Shown in pieces: positions 45,310 through 57,884 of a DNA stretch of 64,000 nt. The stretch lies in NCBI GenBank assembly GCA_038502055.1, contig JAXRKN010000041.1:1265001-1329000 (forward strand), written 5' to 3'. The stretch comes from Tanytarsus gracilentus. Taxonomy: Eukaryota; Arthropoda; Insecta; Diptera; Chironomidae. The position numbers and the translations under genes are program-made. The notes below the pieces were generated by a model. The model made no database searches, was not told where the DNA came from, and saw only the letters and a list, made by a program, of their open reading frames with translations. Position 1 is the first letter of the stretch. Each line of letters starts with the position of its first letter.

Positions 45310-48300
45310 TTAAATCTGTTTAACATTCAAAGTAGGGAAAGTTTTTAATCGCTGTAACTCCAAGAGTGTGCTTAATTGCAATAAATGAGAGTGCTGCTGC
45401 TGAATGGTCCTCACGATTCTTGCACGCTCCAAAATAACTGACATTCTCTCTTTTGCCGATCGAAGTTGATCACGCTCGAACTCAACATCCCTCATTATAT
45501 TTTTCTCCGAAACATCTATGTTCAGCAATTGAATTTCCCTGTCATAAAGTTTCATTTCTTTTTTCTTCTGAACAATTTGACTTTGTAAAATTGCAATTTC
45601 TTTCGCGAGATCGCTCAACTCTTTTTCTTGACTGTTAATAGTGTTCTCGATTTGCTTCTGAAGAGTGTCCTCATCGAGGTTTTCCGACCATCCACGATCT
45701 TTACGTTTTAACCATTGTTGAACTTCTTTGGTTATTTTCACTTTTTCGATCGTTTTGACCGACTCTTTAAGGTCTTTTACTTTTAATCTTAAAACGCGAT
45801 GCTCCCATTCTTTATGATTTATTTTACGGCGAAACATTGCACCGTTTGAGAGAGCGAGAAGCTTTTTCTTGCCCGCTTTCTACAAATAGGAAAAGTTAAT
45901 TTTTAATTTATTTGAAATTCATAAAATTAAGCTCACCAAAATGATTTTATTTATGTCGGCAACATCACTTCGATGTATTAAAATGCTGTCATTAAAGTCT
46001 GTAAAGCTTCCAGTAAGTTGAATTTCAATCAAGCCCCGCTTCATGACAATCTGAACGTATCGATTAAGTAAATCATTTTCTCGGCACTCTTTCATCTCCA
46101 CTAATTGCCTCTCGACAGACTGCAAGTGCTGTCTCTTATTGCTTATTTCTTTCATAAAAGCAAGCAGTGTCGATTCCGCATCAGCGAGCTGTAACCCCAA
46201 ACTTTTGATTTTAAATTCGCTCTCAATTTTAATTCTTCGCATTCGACACAAAACTTGCCAAGAGTTTCCATCGATTCCGGTAGTTGACGTCGCAACCTGA
46301 TCTAGCGTGTCGACGCCATTAAGGAACTCAATGCATTCGGATGGAAGCAATTTGATATTTTGTATGATTTTCTTGCTTGCAACACGCTTTGCAATTTCAA
46401 GGAGTATCGGAGATGTAATTTGAGCTCGCATTTGAAGCTTTGGACGACGCTTGAAATATTTAAAAGCTTGATCAGCCGGCGCTTGTGGACATTGCTCGTT
46501 GAAATTGGACTTGAATTGTTTCTCGAGGGTTTTGTCTTTTACCTAAAATAAAAATTAAATTTTAAAGAACTTTTTTATAAAAATTTAAAATTATTTTGCC
46601 TGAAGATTTTCATAGCCAGTTTTGATTTCTCGTATCCAATCTTGAAGTTCCGTTTGAACACGTGTCAATTCATCAATGGTGGTTTTGACATTTTCAATTC
46701 TATTGCGGATTTTAATTTCTTCAATTTGATAAGAAATTCTCTTGAAATTGTAAAATGTCAAAATTAGCAATTTCATTTCTTCCTGTCCAATTGCCATGTC
46801 CGACTTTAGCTTATCGAGACTCATCTCCGCAAGGTTGTAATTAAATCTTTGAACTTCCTCATCGACAAAACCTTGAAGGAGCTTTTGCTCCTCGAATAAC
46901 ATTCTCCGATACTTTTCACGTTCCTGGTTTAATTTCTCAATCTCTTGATTGTAGTCACTGACCTGCCTCACTTCCATCTCATTCCAATCGTCTTCGGGTT
47001 TATTTTTAACGAGACATTCGGGAGTTTTTGGACTTTTCTTAATTTCATCCTCCCACTTATGCTCGAGTACACCATCCATCATTATGTCGAGTGCTCGATC
47101 CTTAAAATCGTCAGCTTCGAGCTCTTTTCTTCTTTTTTCTCTTGCCGCCTCTTGTTCTTGCAGCATTTTCTCGGTACTCGGTGAAATGTAAGGTGCAACT
47201 GACACTTCCGATTCAATTATATTTATTACGGTGTCTGGAATTTCATCTGATTGAAAATCAGGATCGAGAATTTGTATTAAACTTCCAACTTGCATCCCTT
47301 TCAGTTCATCGAGAATTTTCATTTCATTTTGAATGTGGCGTAATCGATCATTTTTAAAGCGAATTGAGTGAATTTGATTTTCTTTCGTTTTATGCATTTC
47401 ATCGAATTTAGCGTTGAACGCTTTTTTCATTTGGCTTAATTCATTCTTAAGAAATAAAATTCGTTAATTTAAATATTTTCTGATTCTTAAAATACATTTC
47501 TAACCTCAATCAGAATTTTCTCCAAATTCATTTGATGAAATGTAACAACATCGAGTTGCTGATAGTGCAATGGTGAAATATCCAAAAATCTATGACTGCT
47601 CGTGCCCATTAGAGATGTTGTAAGACTCGTATATTGGCTGACATCTGATGAATCAAGTTCGAACATTGTCGGTTCTCTCGCTAATATTTTCTCAAGCTCA
47701 ATAGTTGGGATGGGTCGCCATGCAAAAAATGCATCATTTCTGGCAACTGAATTTTCGATAGCTCGAATTAATTTAATACTTTGAAAATGTTTTTGATTTT
47801 TAACCGGTAACAGTGGATAATTTTCAACAAATATATTCAGAAACATTCCTCGAATTTTAATGCCCTTAACCGCGAGAGGATTCCAGCATTTCTCAACTAT
47901 CCATCGATTCATTGCGGTTTGAGCGTCAATGTACTCCATCATTTTTTTATCTTGCTGATCTCGCTCATTTTTCGCTTCTCTTTCTTTTTGGGATATGGTT
48001 GCAAGGTCAATATTAAACTCTTGAATTTCAAGTCTTTCATCCTCGGGAAGTGATTCATTTTCATCGAGCAATTTCTTAATTTGCTGACGTAGATTTTGAA
48101 GTTTTTTAAAGAGAATTTTTCGAGCTTCCTCAGACTCTTCTGCTTCCATCAAATAAGCTCGTTCGTCCTTCATGTCAATGTATTTTTTTGCTCCTTGATT
48201 TTTAAAAAGGTTTAACAATTATTTTTCTAAAAGATAAAATTTGAAGCTCACCTTGAAACTCATCTGACAAATCAGGAAATCCGCCGGAAGTCGGTGTTGA

Positions 48301-51300
48301 AAATTTCTCATGCACTAAAATTTCAGATCTATTTAAAACTTCCTGAATCCTTCGTTGTTCTTCAGGTGATGTTGCAATATTCATTTCCGAGCATATTAAA
48401 TTTCCATGATAGTCGAGTGACACAAAAAATTTTCTCCTTGGATCGCAACGAGCTTTTTTAATACCATAGACGTGACGATTACCTGCAACAAAACAGCACA
48501 AAAGCTCATGGTCTTTAAATAAATTAAACACCGCAACAATGCCGTCGATGCTCCATGTGATTAAGTGATGACCATCATGACATGCCTTCATATGACGTAA
48601 CTGATGTGGTGTGAGAATTTGATCCGTCAAAAGAATGCTTGAATCGGGTTCGAGTTTTAATACCTTTAAATAAATTAATTTTAAAATTTTGCCAATTAGG
48701 TGAGAGGAAATTTTTTACTTCTATGAATCTGCACTTTTCTCTAATTCCATAAATCATCTCCGTTCCTGCATCTGCGAACGGTAAAACAGTTCCATAGGAA
48801 GTAATCAACTCCCACTCAGAGCATTCCATTCCAATCTCTAAGTCATCAAATTTCACAATAATCTTCGTTACTCTATCGTTCAATCCAGACTCGACGGATT
48901 TCGTGAGAAACATTAATGCGAGTTCATTTCTGGATTCGATTGCGAAAAACTCTTTCACAAAAATTTCACGCTTAAAGTGATGTAAAACAGTCATTTTGCA
49001 TCCCGGCATACTCGAGATTATAAAGTGATTCGATTCCGCATCAATAACGATCAAGTAATTGCCGTTATTTGAGAATCTCAACCATTGAATCGCCTGACGA
49101 CTGAGAAGAAATTCGGTCAATAGAGTTGGATTTTTGGGATCAAGCAATTGTACACAATAGACATTGCCAACACTATTGCCAACCGCCACAAATGGATAGT
49201 GAGGATTTGACTCCATTACAATTTCCCTCATTTCAGGAACGTCTTTAAATAGTCTTGAAACATTTGCTCCGGTCTTGATGTGCATGCAATGAATTTTATC
49301 AAGCGAATCAACTGCCACAAGATAATCTCCATGTGGATAGATGAGAATGAAATTTGTATAGAACGGATTGTATTGACATAGTTTGGTGATGTTCAATTTT
49401 TCACCCTCATGCGAAAGAGTGAGCTTGTAAAGACCGCCTGAAACTGTCGTGCCCACCGCTGCCTCGTTGTCATGGAAACCATGGAGGGATATGAAAGGTT
49501 GCGGTGGTGTTAAATGGAAAATTTCATTCCATATAAACTTTTGTCGTTTAAAGTATTTAAGATCACCGTTTGGAGCTAAATTTAAATTTAACAAAGATTA
49601 TAATTTTAAAAAAAATTAAATTAAAAGTGTTTACCTGCAACCAGTGCTCCATTTCTTAAGTATGCAATGCAAGTCGAAAAATTACCCTCATTTCCTCCTC
49701 TCTTAACAATCGTATTGACAGTAGATGTGGATGGAATAACATAGTGAATGTCACCATGTCGATTTACAATCAATAAATTCCCTTCGACCGTATAAACGTC
49801 ATGAAATGGTCCGTCAATTTTAAGAAAATTTAAATCAATTTTTCGCCTTATCAACTTCAGGAGTTTCTGTGAACCGTGAATTTCCCACACGACTAGTTCA
49901 CCTCGCCTGTATGCGAACTGAGCCACCGTTAAAGGCAATGAGTTGCTGCATGTTATTTTTTGCTTGTCTGTCATCATTTCCGTTTCTTTGCTTATCAACA
50001 TGTCATGAGTGCGCCAAAACCAAACCTGTAATTTATAGTCAGGCATCCCAGTTAATGCAATTAAATGTTCCGTTTCCGAGAATGCCAATCCGATGTAAAT
50101 ACACTGATCCTTGCTCTCAAAGGTTGAAATTTTAGTAAAGTCCGGATATGAAATGATGAAAATTTTTGCATTCCAACAGTTTTCGGCGAAAGCGAAAATG
50201 GGAAAATTTTTATGCCCTGCAACGACAGCAACACCGTCACCACGCTCCAAATCAGCACGATAGTAAATCTCATGATCGGAGTTGAGACTTCGAAAAACGA
50301 TGTAAGCTTGAAGATTAAATGCAATCGCCTCGTTTGTAATAAAGCAAAAATTTCTAACTTCATTGATTTTTATCCAGCTATAAAAAATAAATAAGCTCTT
50401 AAGAGAGGGTTGACTATTATAGCTTCGCTATATATTGTTTTCGATCTTGAGAGAAAACTCTCTTTGTCACCTGCTGCCTTCAAAAAGCCTTATTTCGATC
50501 TAGAACTTTTGCCACATGTAAGGCCATCGAATTACGAATCTAAAAAGTATACACACTTATATGATCCATGGCCCAGGTCAGGCAGGATCGTCAAAAGAGT
50601 GCTGTTAGCATCCGGGATCCGGGATCAAGGATCAAGGATCCGGGATCCGGGAGACGTTTTTTGTTCGCGCTCTACAGGTCGCACGGATCAACGGATTTTC
50701 TTCGAATTTTTTTTATTTAATTCTGCTAGTTGAGAAGAAGACTACCTGCTACTACAAAATTTTCGCAAACTCATAAAAGTTAATTAAATTAAATAAATAA
50801 GTTTGTATGGGAGAGAGAAACACGTGGTGAGAATTTTTCATCGTGAGAGTAAGAAATTTTTTGAGAGTTAATGAAAAATTTTATTGAGCGTCGGGAGTTT
50901 ATATGGTGCTGAGGTCTATATGAGCAGGCAATAAGGATTTTTCGAGTCGTGACCATAGGTCGTGCCACGGACAGCCATAATGTCCATTTTTCAGAACTAT
51001 GGCTTCATGGGTATCGTTGAACTCGTGATTGGACCAGGAATCGATTGGCATGGATATAAAAACGCATGGTGGAAAATGGAACATGGTGGAAAATGGAACA
51101 TGGTGGAAAATGGAACACAGTGGAAAATGGAACATGTTGGAAAATGAAACATGGTGGAAAATGGAACATGATGGGAAATGGAACATGATGGGAAATGGAA
51201 CATGGTGGGAAATGGAACATGTGGAAAATGGAACATGGTGGGAAATGGAACATGTGGAAAATGGAACATGGTGGAAAATGGAACATGGTGTTAAATGGAA

Positions 51301-51828
51301 CATGGTGTTAAATGGAACACAGTGGAAAATGGAACATGGTGGAAAATGGAACATGTTGGAAAATGGAACATGGTGGAAAATGGAACACGGTGGAAAATGG
51401 AACATGGTGGAAAATGAAACATGGTGGAAAATGGAACATGGTGGAAAATGAAACATGGTGGAAAATGGAACATAGTGGAAAATGGAACATGGTATAAAAT
51501 GGAACATGGTGGAAAATGGAACACGGTGGAAAATGGAACATGGCTGAAAATGGAACATTTATTTTTTGTTTTTGACTCATTAAATTAAAAATTAAAATAA
51601 GTTAAAAGCGAAGCTATTCGGAAAAGGCGGAGTTCTGCGGAGCTTTTTGCAAAGAGAACAGTGAAACTGAGAACGCGGCGCACCGATAATGCCTCACTTG
51701 TTTTTATTTTATTTTCGGTACTTAAACTTTAATCAGCATATCAAAGTTTTTCATATAATTGATGAACGACTTGCAAAGATAAAAACGACTTACGATGTTG
51801 TGACATTAAATCTTGACAATTCTTTCAT
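45310..51828 (-). CDS. Cilia- and flagella-associated protein 43 (CFAP43/WDR96)
   Basis: Exons complement(51794..51828), (49635..50377), (48719..49575), (48252..48663), (47505..48193), (46600..47445), (45937..46542) and (45310..45879), 1585 residues, close to human CFAP43 (about 1665). The N-terminus (VTTSWIKINEVRNFCFITNE) aligns with the family's WxxG...FVND start. About residues 15-690 are divergent WD40 beta-propeller repeats (LQVWFWRTHD, IQWLRFSNNGNYLIVIDAES, LITWSIDGIVAVFNLF). The rest is coiled coil ending LLELQRLKTFPTLNVKQI. Known role: axonemal tether/tetherhead complex with CFAP44, needed for sperm flagella. Exon 1 was found by phase: its TC end pairs with the C of exon 2. Intron 1 (1.4 kb) is full of repeats. 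The intron at 46543-46599 uses a GC donor. Confidence 0.85.
50615..50649. repeat. Five 7-bp GGATCNN units in CFAP43 intron 1
   Basis: GGATCCG, GGATCAA, GGATCAA, GGATCCG, GGATCCG in tandem. GC content is far above the surroundings, which also contain CGCTCTACAGGTCGCACGG just after. It suggests sequence of foreign or repeat origin in this intron. Confidence 0.8.
51065..51558. repeat. 17-bp minisatellite, about 29 units, in CFAP43 intron 1
   Basis: Consensus unit CATGGTGGAAAATGGAA (17 bp), with variants such as CACAGTGG, CATGATGGG, CATGGTGTT and two 16-bp units. Because 17 is not a multiple of three and the unit has no stop in most frames, long open frames appear on both strands (for example 50899-51558 minus and 51029-51451 plus). 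These are by-products of the repeat. It is strongly purine-rich on the plus strand. Confidence 0.97.
51604..51710. repeat. Dispersed repeat, copy B, in CFAP43 intron 1
   Basis: Shares CGGAAAAGGCG, GAACAGTG, AACTGAGAACGC, GCGCACCGA and CTTGTTT in order with 3035-3165. Its outer end GCGAAGCTAT at 51607-51616 is the inverse of ATAGCTTCGC at 50423-50432, on the far side of the intron's repeat-rich block. Confidence 0.6.
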
Positions 51829-52629
51829 TTTTTATCTGATACTTTATGAAGTGGATTTACTGCACTTAATTGAATGGAACTAATTATTGAGAGAACGTAA
51901 ACAACTTTATTTGACTCGTCAACGGTTACTGTGGTTACAATATTGTAAATAAAATATGTTAAAAAATTATGAGTTTAATTTTTTAGTAAAATTAACAACA
52001 AAAACTTGTGAAAATTTTGGAATAATTTTTTTGACAAAATTTTCATACAAAAAATTTATTTTTTTTTGCCATGCTGAAATTTTTTTTAATTAAATAAAAT
52101 AAAAAATTTTTTTTGGTTAAGTTTAAATTTTTATTTTTCACCGTTAAACATTTATTAAATTTTTTTTCCATTTTCTACTTAAAATACTGAGTCATATATA
52201 TTTACATGAAAGCGAGACGGTTTCAAAAATCGCTCTTCATCATTGACATTAAGTAAATTCATATTAATTTTGTTAGCATTTAATTCAAGTAGCTGCTCAA
52301 GTGTTTTATTTATGAAATTTTATGATTTTATGATGGAATGTGAATTGCTTAAAGATTAGAAGAGAATAGAGTGAAGAGGAAATTGTAATTTTCATCATAT
52401 TTGGTTGCATCTTTGGCTTAGGGGTAATTAATTTTCCAACATTTTTGAATTTCATCATCAGCGGACATTCAACAATCAGCTGCAAATTATTTTCTATAAA
52501 ACATTTAAAATTTTCATGTTCAGATTCTTCCAAATTTCAACGAATTTTTAAATTTAAGAAAATATTCAAGTTTCATTTAAATAAACTATTTGTGTTCGTA
52601 GTTGTGGTTGTAGTTTTAACAGATGGATG
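51829..52629. other. Intergenic: CFAP43 promoter side and moody-like 3'UTR
   Basis: No gene seen. Very AT-rich (many runs of T or A between 52020 and 52170). ORFs at 52306-52533 and 52445-52708 overlap the end of the GPCR gene in other frames and are not credible. Confidence 0.4.
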
Positions 52630-55600
52630 TCAAATTCTCCTTCGACCATTTTTTCCATTTGCATTGCATTGGGCTCCTCTCCAACTGCACATAAATAATT
52701 GCTTGTAGGCTTGACGATATTCTGAGGACAACACAAAAGAGAATAAAAGTCAAAATTTTTTTGAACAATCAGAAAACTCACCCGAACTCATTACCACATA
52801 AATGATTGGATTTATGCATGTTGTTAGATACACTAACAAATACGATAAAATAAAAACAAAATGCATGTTGGAGATGGATGGCACTATCTTAGCGAGAGTA
52901 ATTGGCAAATAACATATGACGAAGGAAATGAAAATCACGAGAATCATTTTAAGGAGGCGTCGATCCTTTGCATTCATTCTTCCGGCGTGTAAAATCGACG
53001 CACTCGAGTTATTGCCAAGTGATCGTTTACGTGGGGGTTGAATTGGTTGTTTTGGAGGCTCGTCTTTAATTTTCTTGTGACGTATTTTTGGATTGTTTGG
53101 TTGTTTCTTTGTTTTTCTGTAAATTTTGAAATTAAAAAAAAATTGTTTAAATTTTTAAGTTTCTCACTTTTTCTTTGGAGTCTCTGTTACAACATCATAC
53201 GGTAGTTCTATTCCCGATGAGCTGCTCGATGGTTCAGGTATTGAAAGTAAATGCTGACCCAAGTTATTCTAAATATAAATTTGTAATCAATAAATTAACT
53301 TCCTTATTTATTCCACATGATAGGTCATGATCACTAATTAGTTAATTATTTTTTGCTGCTGATTGCAATGAGTTATGAATTAAATGAGTGATTGATAATT
53401 CAATGACATGACAGTTTACTACCATGTCAATATTTGTATCTCATCCAGTTAGTAATTTAATATGTGGACGTCATTAAAAATGGAATTATTAGTAAATTAC
53501 ATCACAATTTTCAATGAAATTTTTTTACCTGTTCCAATGACACGGTGCTCTCTTCGACAGCCGAGTCCACTCCTACATCATGTGCTTGTTTAGTGACGGA
53601 CTGTTGCACATTAGTTCCCACGTTCGATGCATCAATTGGACTTAATTGTTGCACTTCATTTTCTAATGAGATAATCGTCGTTGCGCTTTCAGCAACAATT
53701 GTTGTGGGAGACAAGGATGAAGGCGAATGAAGTGGAATATTTTCAATTGAAATTTGCACACTTCGACGATGTGATAAATTTGGGGTGTCGCAACAGCTCG
53801 TGGTGTCAATGAACTTAAATTCTTCAATTTTGTTGCATTTTATGCCTTCATTGCAATCCTCAATTTCAATTGATGGACGTTGACGCGATTGCTGGATTTT
53901 ATTTGCAGCCTCAGACGTTTGTTGAACCGCAGCTTGTTGTTGAGGTAATGGATTCAAATTGTTATTGTTGTTGTTATTATTTCTGGTCGTCAAATGATTG
54001 TGCATTCGAATAGAACCATTCACTTTCGGTACTTCATGTGTTTTCATCGCAGTCCTGCGGACGATGTAGAAAATTCTTGCATAACAGAGAACTGTTTATG
54101 AGTGCGAGGGAGAGAGAGAGAAAATAGAATTTCAAAAGAGTGTGGAGAAAATTGCTTGCGAATATTTTAGAGGGGAGTTGTACGGTGGGCTTGTGATAAC
54201 ATTTTAATTTTGAAATTGTTTTTTTATAAAACTTTCACCCACAATCATCTCAATTCACAATCAACTTAAAGTGAACACAAACCTATAGAAAAGCACGGTA
54301 GTATGAATGCCATCACAAAGAGAAACTCTTTAGGTGATTTTCCTGCAAAGATAGCGAAAAAAATAAAATTTTAAAGCCCTTTTTTTCGGATGATAATTTT
54401 ATGTGAGTGAATAAAACGAGAGCATTGGAGTCGTAAAAGTAATTTTATTGCCAGCCACATAAAATGTTTGATTTACCATTATCGGATCGCAGAATACTGC
54501 ACGAGTCAATTGTTGTGTCCATTCCGAATCTTCCCCACTTTCCGCGCCACGTTTGCACCAATGTACCAAATGAACACAACCATGTTAATGCGACCATCAA
54601 AGTTAGCCATCGTCGACGATAAATTCTGGTTGAAGTTAAAAAAGGTTAAAGATTAATGATAAACATTCAATCTGAAATAAGATTAATGATTTTCGCGATT
54701 TTCCGCTCTATATTTTTATGATTTTCTTTTTTGGTTACATTAAAAAAAGAAAATTCATTTTCCATGAAATCGGAATAAATAAATTTGAACTAGATCCGTT
54801 GTAATGAAGGAAGTCGGAAAATATCTCTATTTTAAAACTTACGCAATGTCACTGTTCGACGTTCGAACATAAAGTTTCAATTTTAAAATTTATTCATCCT
54901 TCTTCGTGTAACAAGAAACTGTGGTGATAAATTTTAACGAGAGTGGGTAAACATAAAAGGGACTGATCTTAAATCTTTATGATGCATCATGATGAATAAA
55001 ATGTGGCAAATCACATTTTAAAAATCCAACACGGTTCAACACATTTTAATATTTTTGATAAATTTCAAAAATTTAAAGAAATTAAAATTCGATAATTTAA
55101 TTAAATTTTTACTGAGCAGGTCGTGAAGCGAGAGAGAAACAATATTAGAGTAAATTTCCGCATCGAGTAATTTATATCGCAATCTTATGTTCAAAGAACT
55201 TGTTTTTCATAAACTATCTTAACTAGGTATCAATTTCTTAGCTCGTCTTCTTTAATATGCAAAAAATATCCACTATTAAGCTTATTCTCATCATCCTGGA
55301 TGATTCATCGATTTCCATGACCTATCCCGATAAATTTCATTGCTCTTATAATTTTTCGCACAATGACATGTGTCATGTCCATGCTGAATGCTCATCACAC
55401 TTGTACTATTTATATCAAGGTGTTTATTTGTTCAATATTTCTCTCGCATTTCATCAACACTACACAAATAACACATCGAGCACTCGAAATGTCTGTGCGT
55501 TCCACATTTTACGATTTTTCTTGCACATTGCCAGAAAAGCTGGTGAAAAATCATCATGAAATTTTTCCTACCATGTGTTGCACACGCATTAAATTCGGAC

Positions 55601-57884
55601 TTGAAAAGAAATTTTCTGTTGCTATCAAAAGTAAAATTGAAATTATGTAAAATAATATTAAAGCTTGTCGAGGAAAGAGTCATACTGTGCCAAAATTGAG
55701 ATTTCCGACTGAGAATGTTCCGTAATTGCATGACTACCAACTGTAGTCTACTGTCAAGGTCAGATCATTACCCTCATTCGATTCAAGGGGTGGTAAATCA
55801 TTATACTTACGATTGATACACTCGCGGATGACCAATCATAATGTAACGATTTATTGTGATGGCTAAAATTGTGAATAAGGATACAGCAACCAGTCCATAT
55901 CGAAGAACTGGAAATAGCTTGCACATTAGATCGCCTGAAAAATTTAATTACTTTTTTAAAATAATTTTAATTTGAAAATTCTTTCCAGCTGCCCTGAATT
56001 CATATCATCAACCGCAATTCAACAGGCAGGCAGCATATTAACACACTTACCATGAACCCATTCTCTATAGTAAAAAGTTGTTGCCGCAAGCGGAAGATTA
56101 AAACAACAGAAGAGCAAATCAGAGCCTGGGGATATGAGAAATAAATCATTACAAGAGCAATATATTAAGGCTCTGTGTGTCATAAAGCGTTATGTATGTC
56201 AATTCGCATTTCTTTCACTCGCTCGGAATCGTCCACTTACATGATAAATTGATGATAAAAACGGCTGTGGCATTGCGAACCTAGGAAAAATATTAAGGGG
56301 GATTGAAAAAAAATTCATTTTGGATTTTATTGCAAGCGTGGCAAAAATTTATTGATTGATTTTTTTTTGAAGTTAAATAATTTCATTCAATGTTGTATGA
56401 TTTTTAGACATTATTTTTTAAATTTATTTTATAAAAAAAATTTATTAATTATAAAATAAATTGTTTGCGTTTCGTAAAATGTTTTTTAAAATCTTGTGAG
56501 TTAGCAAAAAATATTTACGTTCAAAATCATTTAAAATTTTTGAATTGATTTTCCTTCTACTCCCAGCTGGCGGTCGCAAAAAATAAATTTGTCATGCTGT
56601 TATGAAAATGCTGATTTCCTATTCCTTTTTATCGACATTATCACTTATTGCCAAGCGGGAAATTTATTGAATTTAATTTAGTGCTTTTTGAAGAGGAAAA
56701 TTCCATGTAGTAACATGAAGAAAAAAATCATCAGATAATTCAAGTATTTTTTTAGTTTGCTGCACAAAACTTTTATGCTGGTGTCATGACATGAAAAACA
56801 CCTTTTTCGAAAAAATAATTTTAATCGTTTATCAATCTTTTTCCGAGTTTATCATCATTAAACATTAAATCTGTGTATAAGTCGTAAAAAGTTGACAAAA
56901 TTATGTCACACAAAAACTTTAGAGTGCAGCCGAATGTGTGGATAAAAGCTCTAACACATTTATCTCTTTCAAAATGCACTTAAACTTATAACAACTCCTG
57001 ACGAGCACTTTCGTAAACAATTTAAAAACTTTAGATTTTCTCCATAAAACTTTATGTAAACTGTACAAAGTTGACATCCCAATTCGATTTACATCATTTT
57101 GTTTGTGTCGTAAACATATTTCATTTGACGGGCGACACACTCGAGAGTTTGTCCTACATTTCATGTGCATTTCTTAAAAGGATGATTGTTCAAAAAAATA
57201 TAAGAAGAAGAATTGTTTGTCAATCCCAAGAAGTATTGTTTGCCATGCACACAAAAGAAACTGATAGAAACCAATTGAGCATCAGGTTGTGATTGATTTA
57301 TTTTATGCACTGATGCCATTAAGCTATTCTTCTTCAGAAAGTGACATGACTGTATCTTCATTGCATTTCAGAAGGAAAATGGAATAGTAATTGAATAGTG
57401 TGCTGTACAGCGTTGTGGGTGCAACGAAATAAAATTGAAACATTGCGTTGAAGAAATACGAAAAAACTGTAACTAATGTTTAACTCCACCAGTGGACACT
57501 CAAAAACGCCTATTTAATTCTCGTCACGTTTCAAAAAAAGGACATTCGAGTGATTTTTGATGACGGGCGCAAAAATAATTATATCTTGAGAATTCCCTCC
57601 TTGAGCAGTTCACTCACCTTTTTACATCTGGCTAGTGCTATGATGGTAAATAAATTGCCTGGAATACCGACAAGCATGAACACAACTATGCATATTGTGG
57701 CAAAGTACAAAAGTACTGGAGAAAATCCTGCGAAGAGATTTTTGAATTCATCAACGACTTCTCCGTCTTCATTGAATATGGCGCTTGCAGCAAAGCCCAT
57801 AGTTCCATTTAAAGATGGAATTAGTTCCTCTAATTCTCGGTAAGGTCCAATATCCATTTCAATCATTTGGTTTTTCAATTTCAT
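52630..57884 (-). CDS. moody: Moody/Tre1-type rhodopsin-family GPCR
   Basis: Ten exons, complement of 57618..57884, 56241..56280, 56051..56125, 55811..55934, 54477..54625, 54283..54342, 53529..54091, 53168..53268, 52782..53116 and 52630..52721; 601 residues. TM1 (LLYFATICIVVFMLVGIPGN) is followed by CKKVRNATAVFIINLSCSD (TM2), a CKLFP Cys before TM3, and NRY in place of DRY (ITINRYIMIGHPR). TM4 is LMVALTWLCSFGTLVQTW; TM5 ends IVLCYARIFYIVRR. A very long third cytoplasmic loop (about residues 250-470, with Asn, Gln and Ser runs) leads to TM6 (MILVIFISFVICYLPITLAK) and TM7 with NPIIYVVMSS. NRY and the loop favour Moody or Tre1, with Moody preferred. Moody in flies works in surface glia to keep the blood-brain barrier. 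Small exons join in frame throughout. Start could also be Met7. Confidence 0.75.
54626..55810 (-). other. Intron of the moody-like GPCR
   Basis: 1.19 kb between the exons ending 55811 and starting 54625. No coding sequence recognised; ORFs at 55257-55559 and 55432-55740 overlap on opposite strands and look random. Confidence 0.5.
56281..57617 (-). other. Long intron of the moody-like GPCR after TM1
   Basis: 1.34 kb, AT-rich, clean GT-AG ends (AAG|GTGAGT and TTCCTAG). ORFs within it (56919-57170, 57071-57292) have no recognisable similarity. Confidence 0.5.

Noticed and set aside
50899..51558. Minus-strand ORF of 219 codons and several overlapping plus-strand ORFs in the same place
   Set aside because: They are frame-shifted readings of the 17-bp minisatellite; the peptide repeats with the DNA unit and all frames are open.
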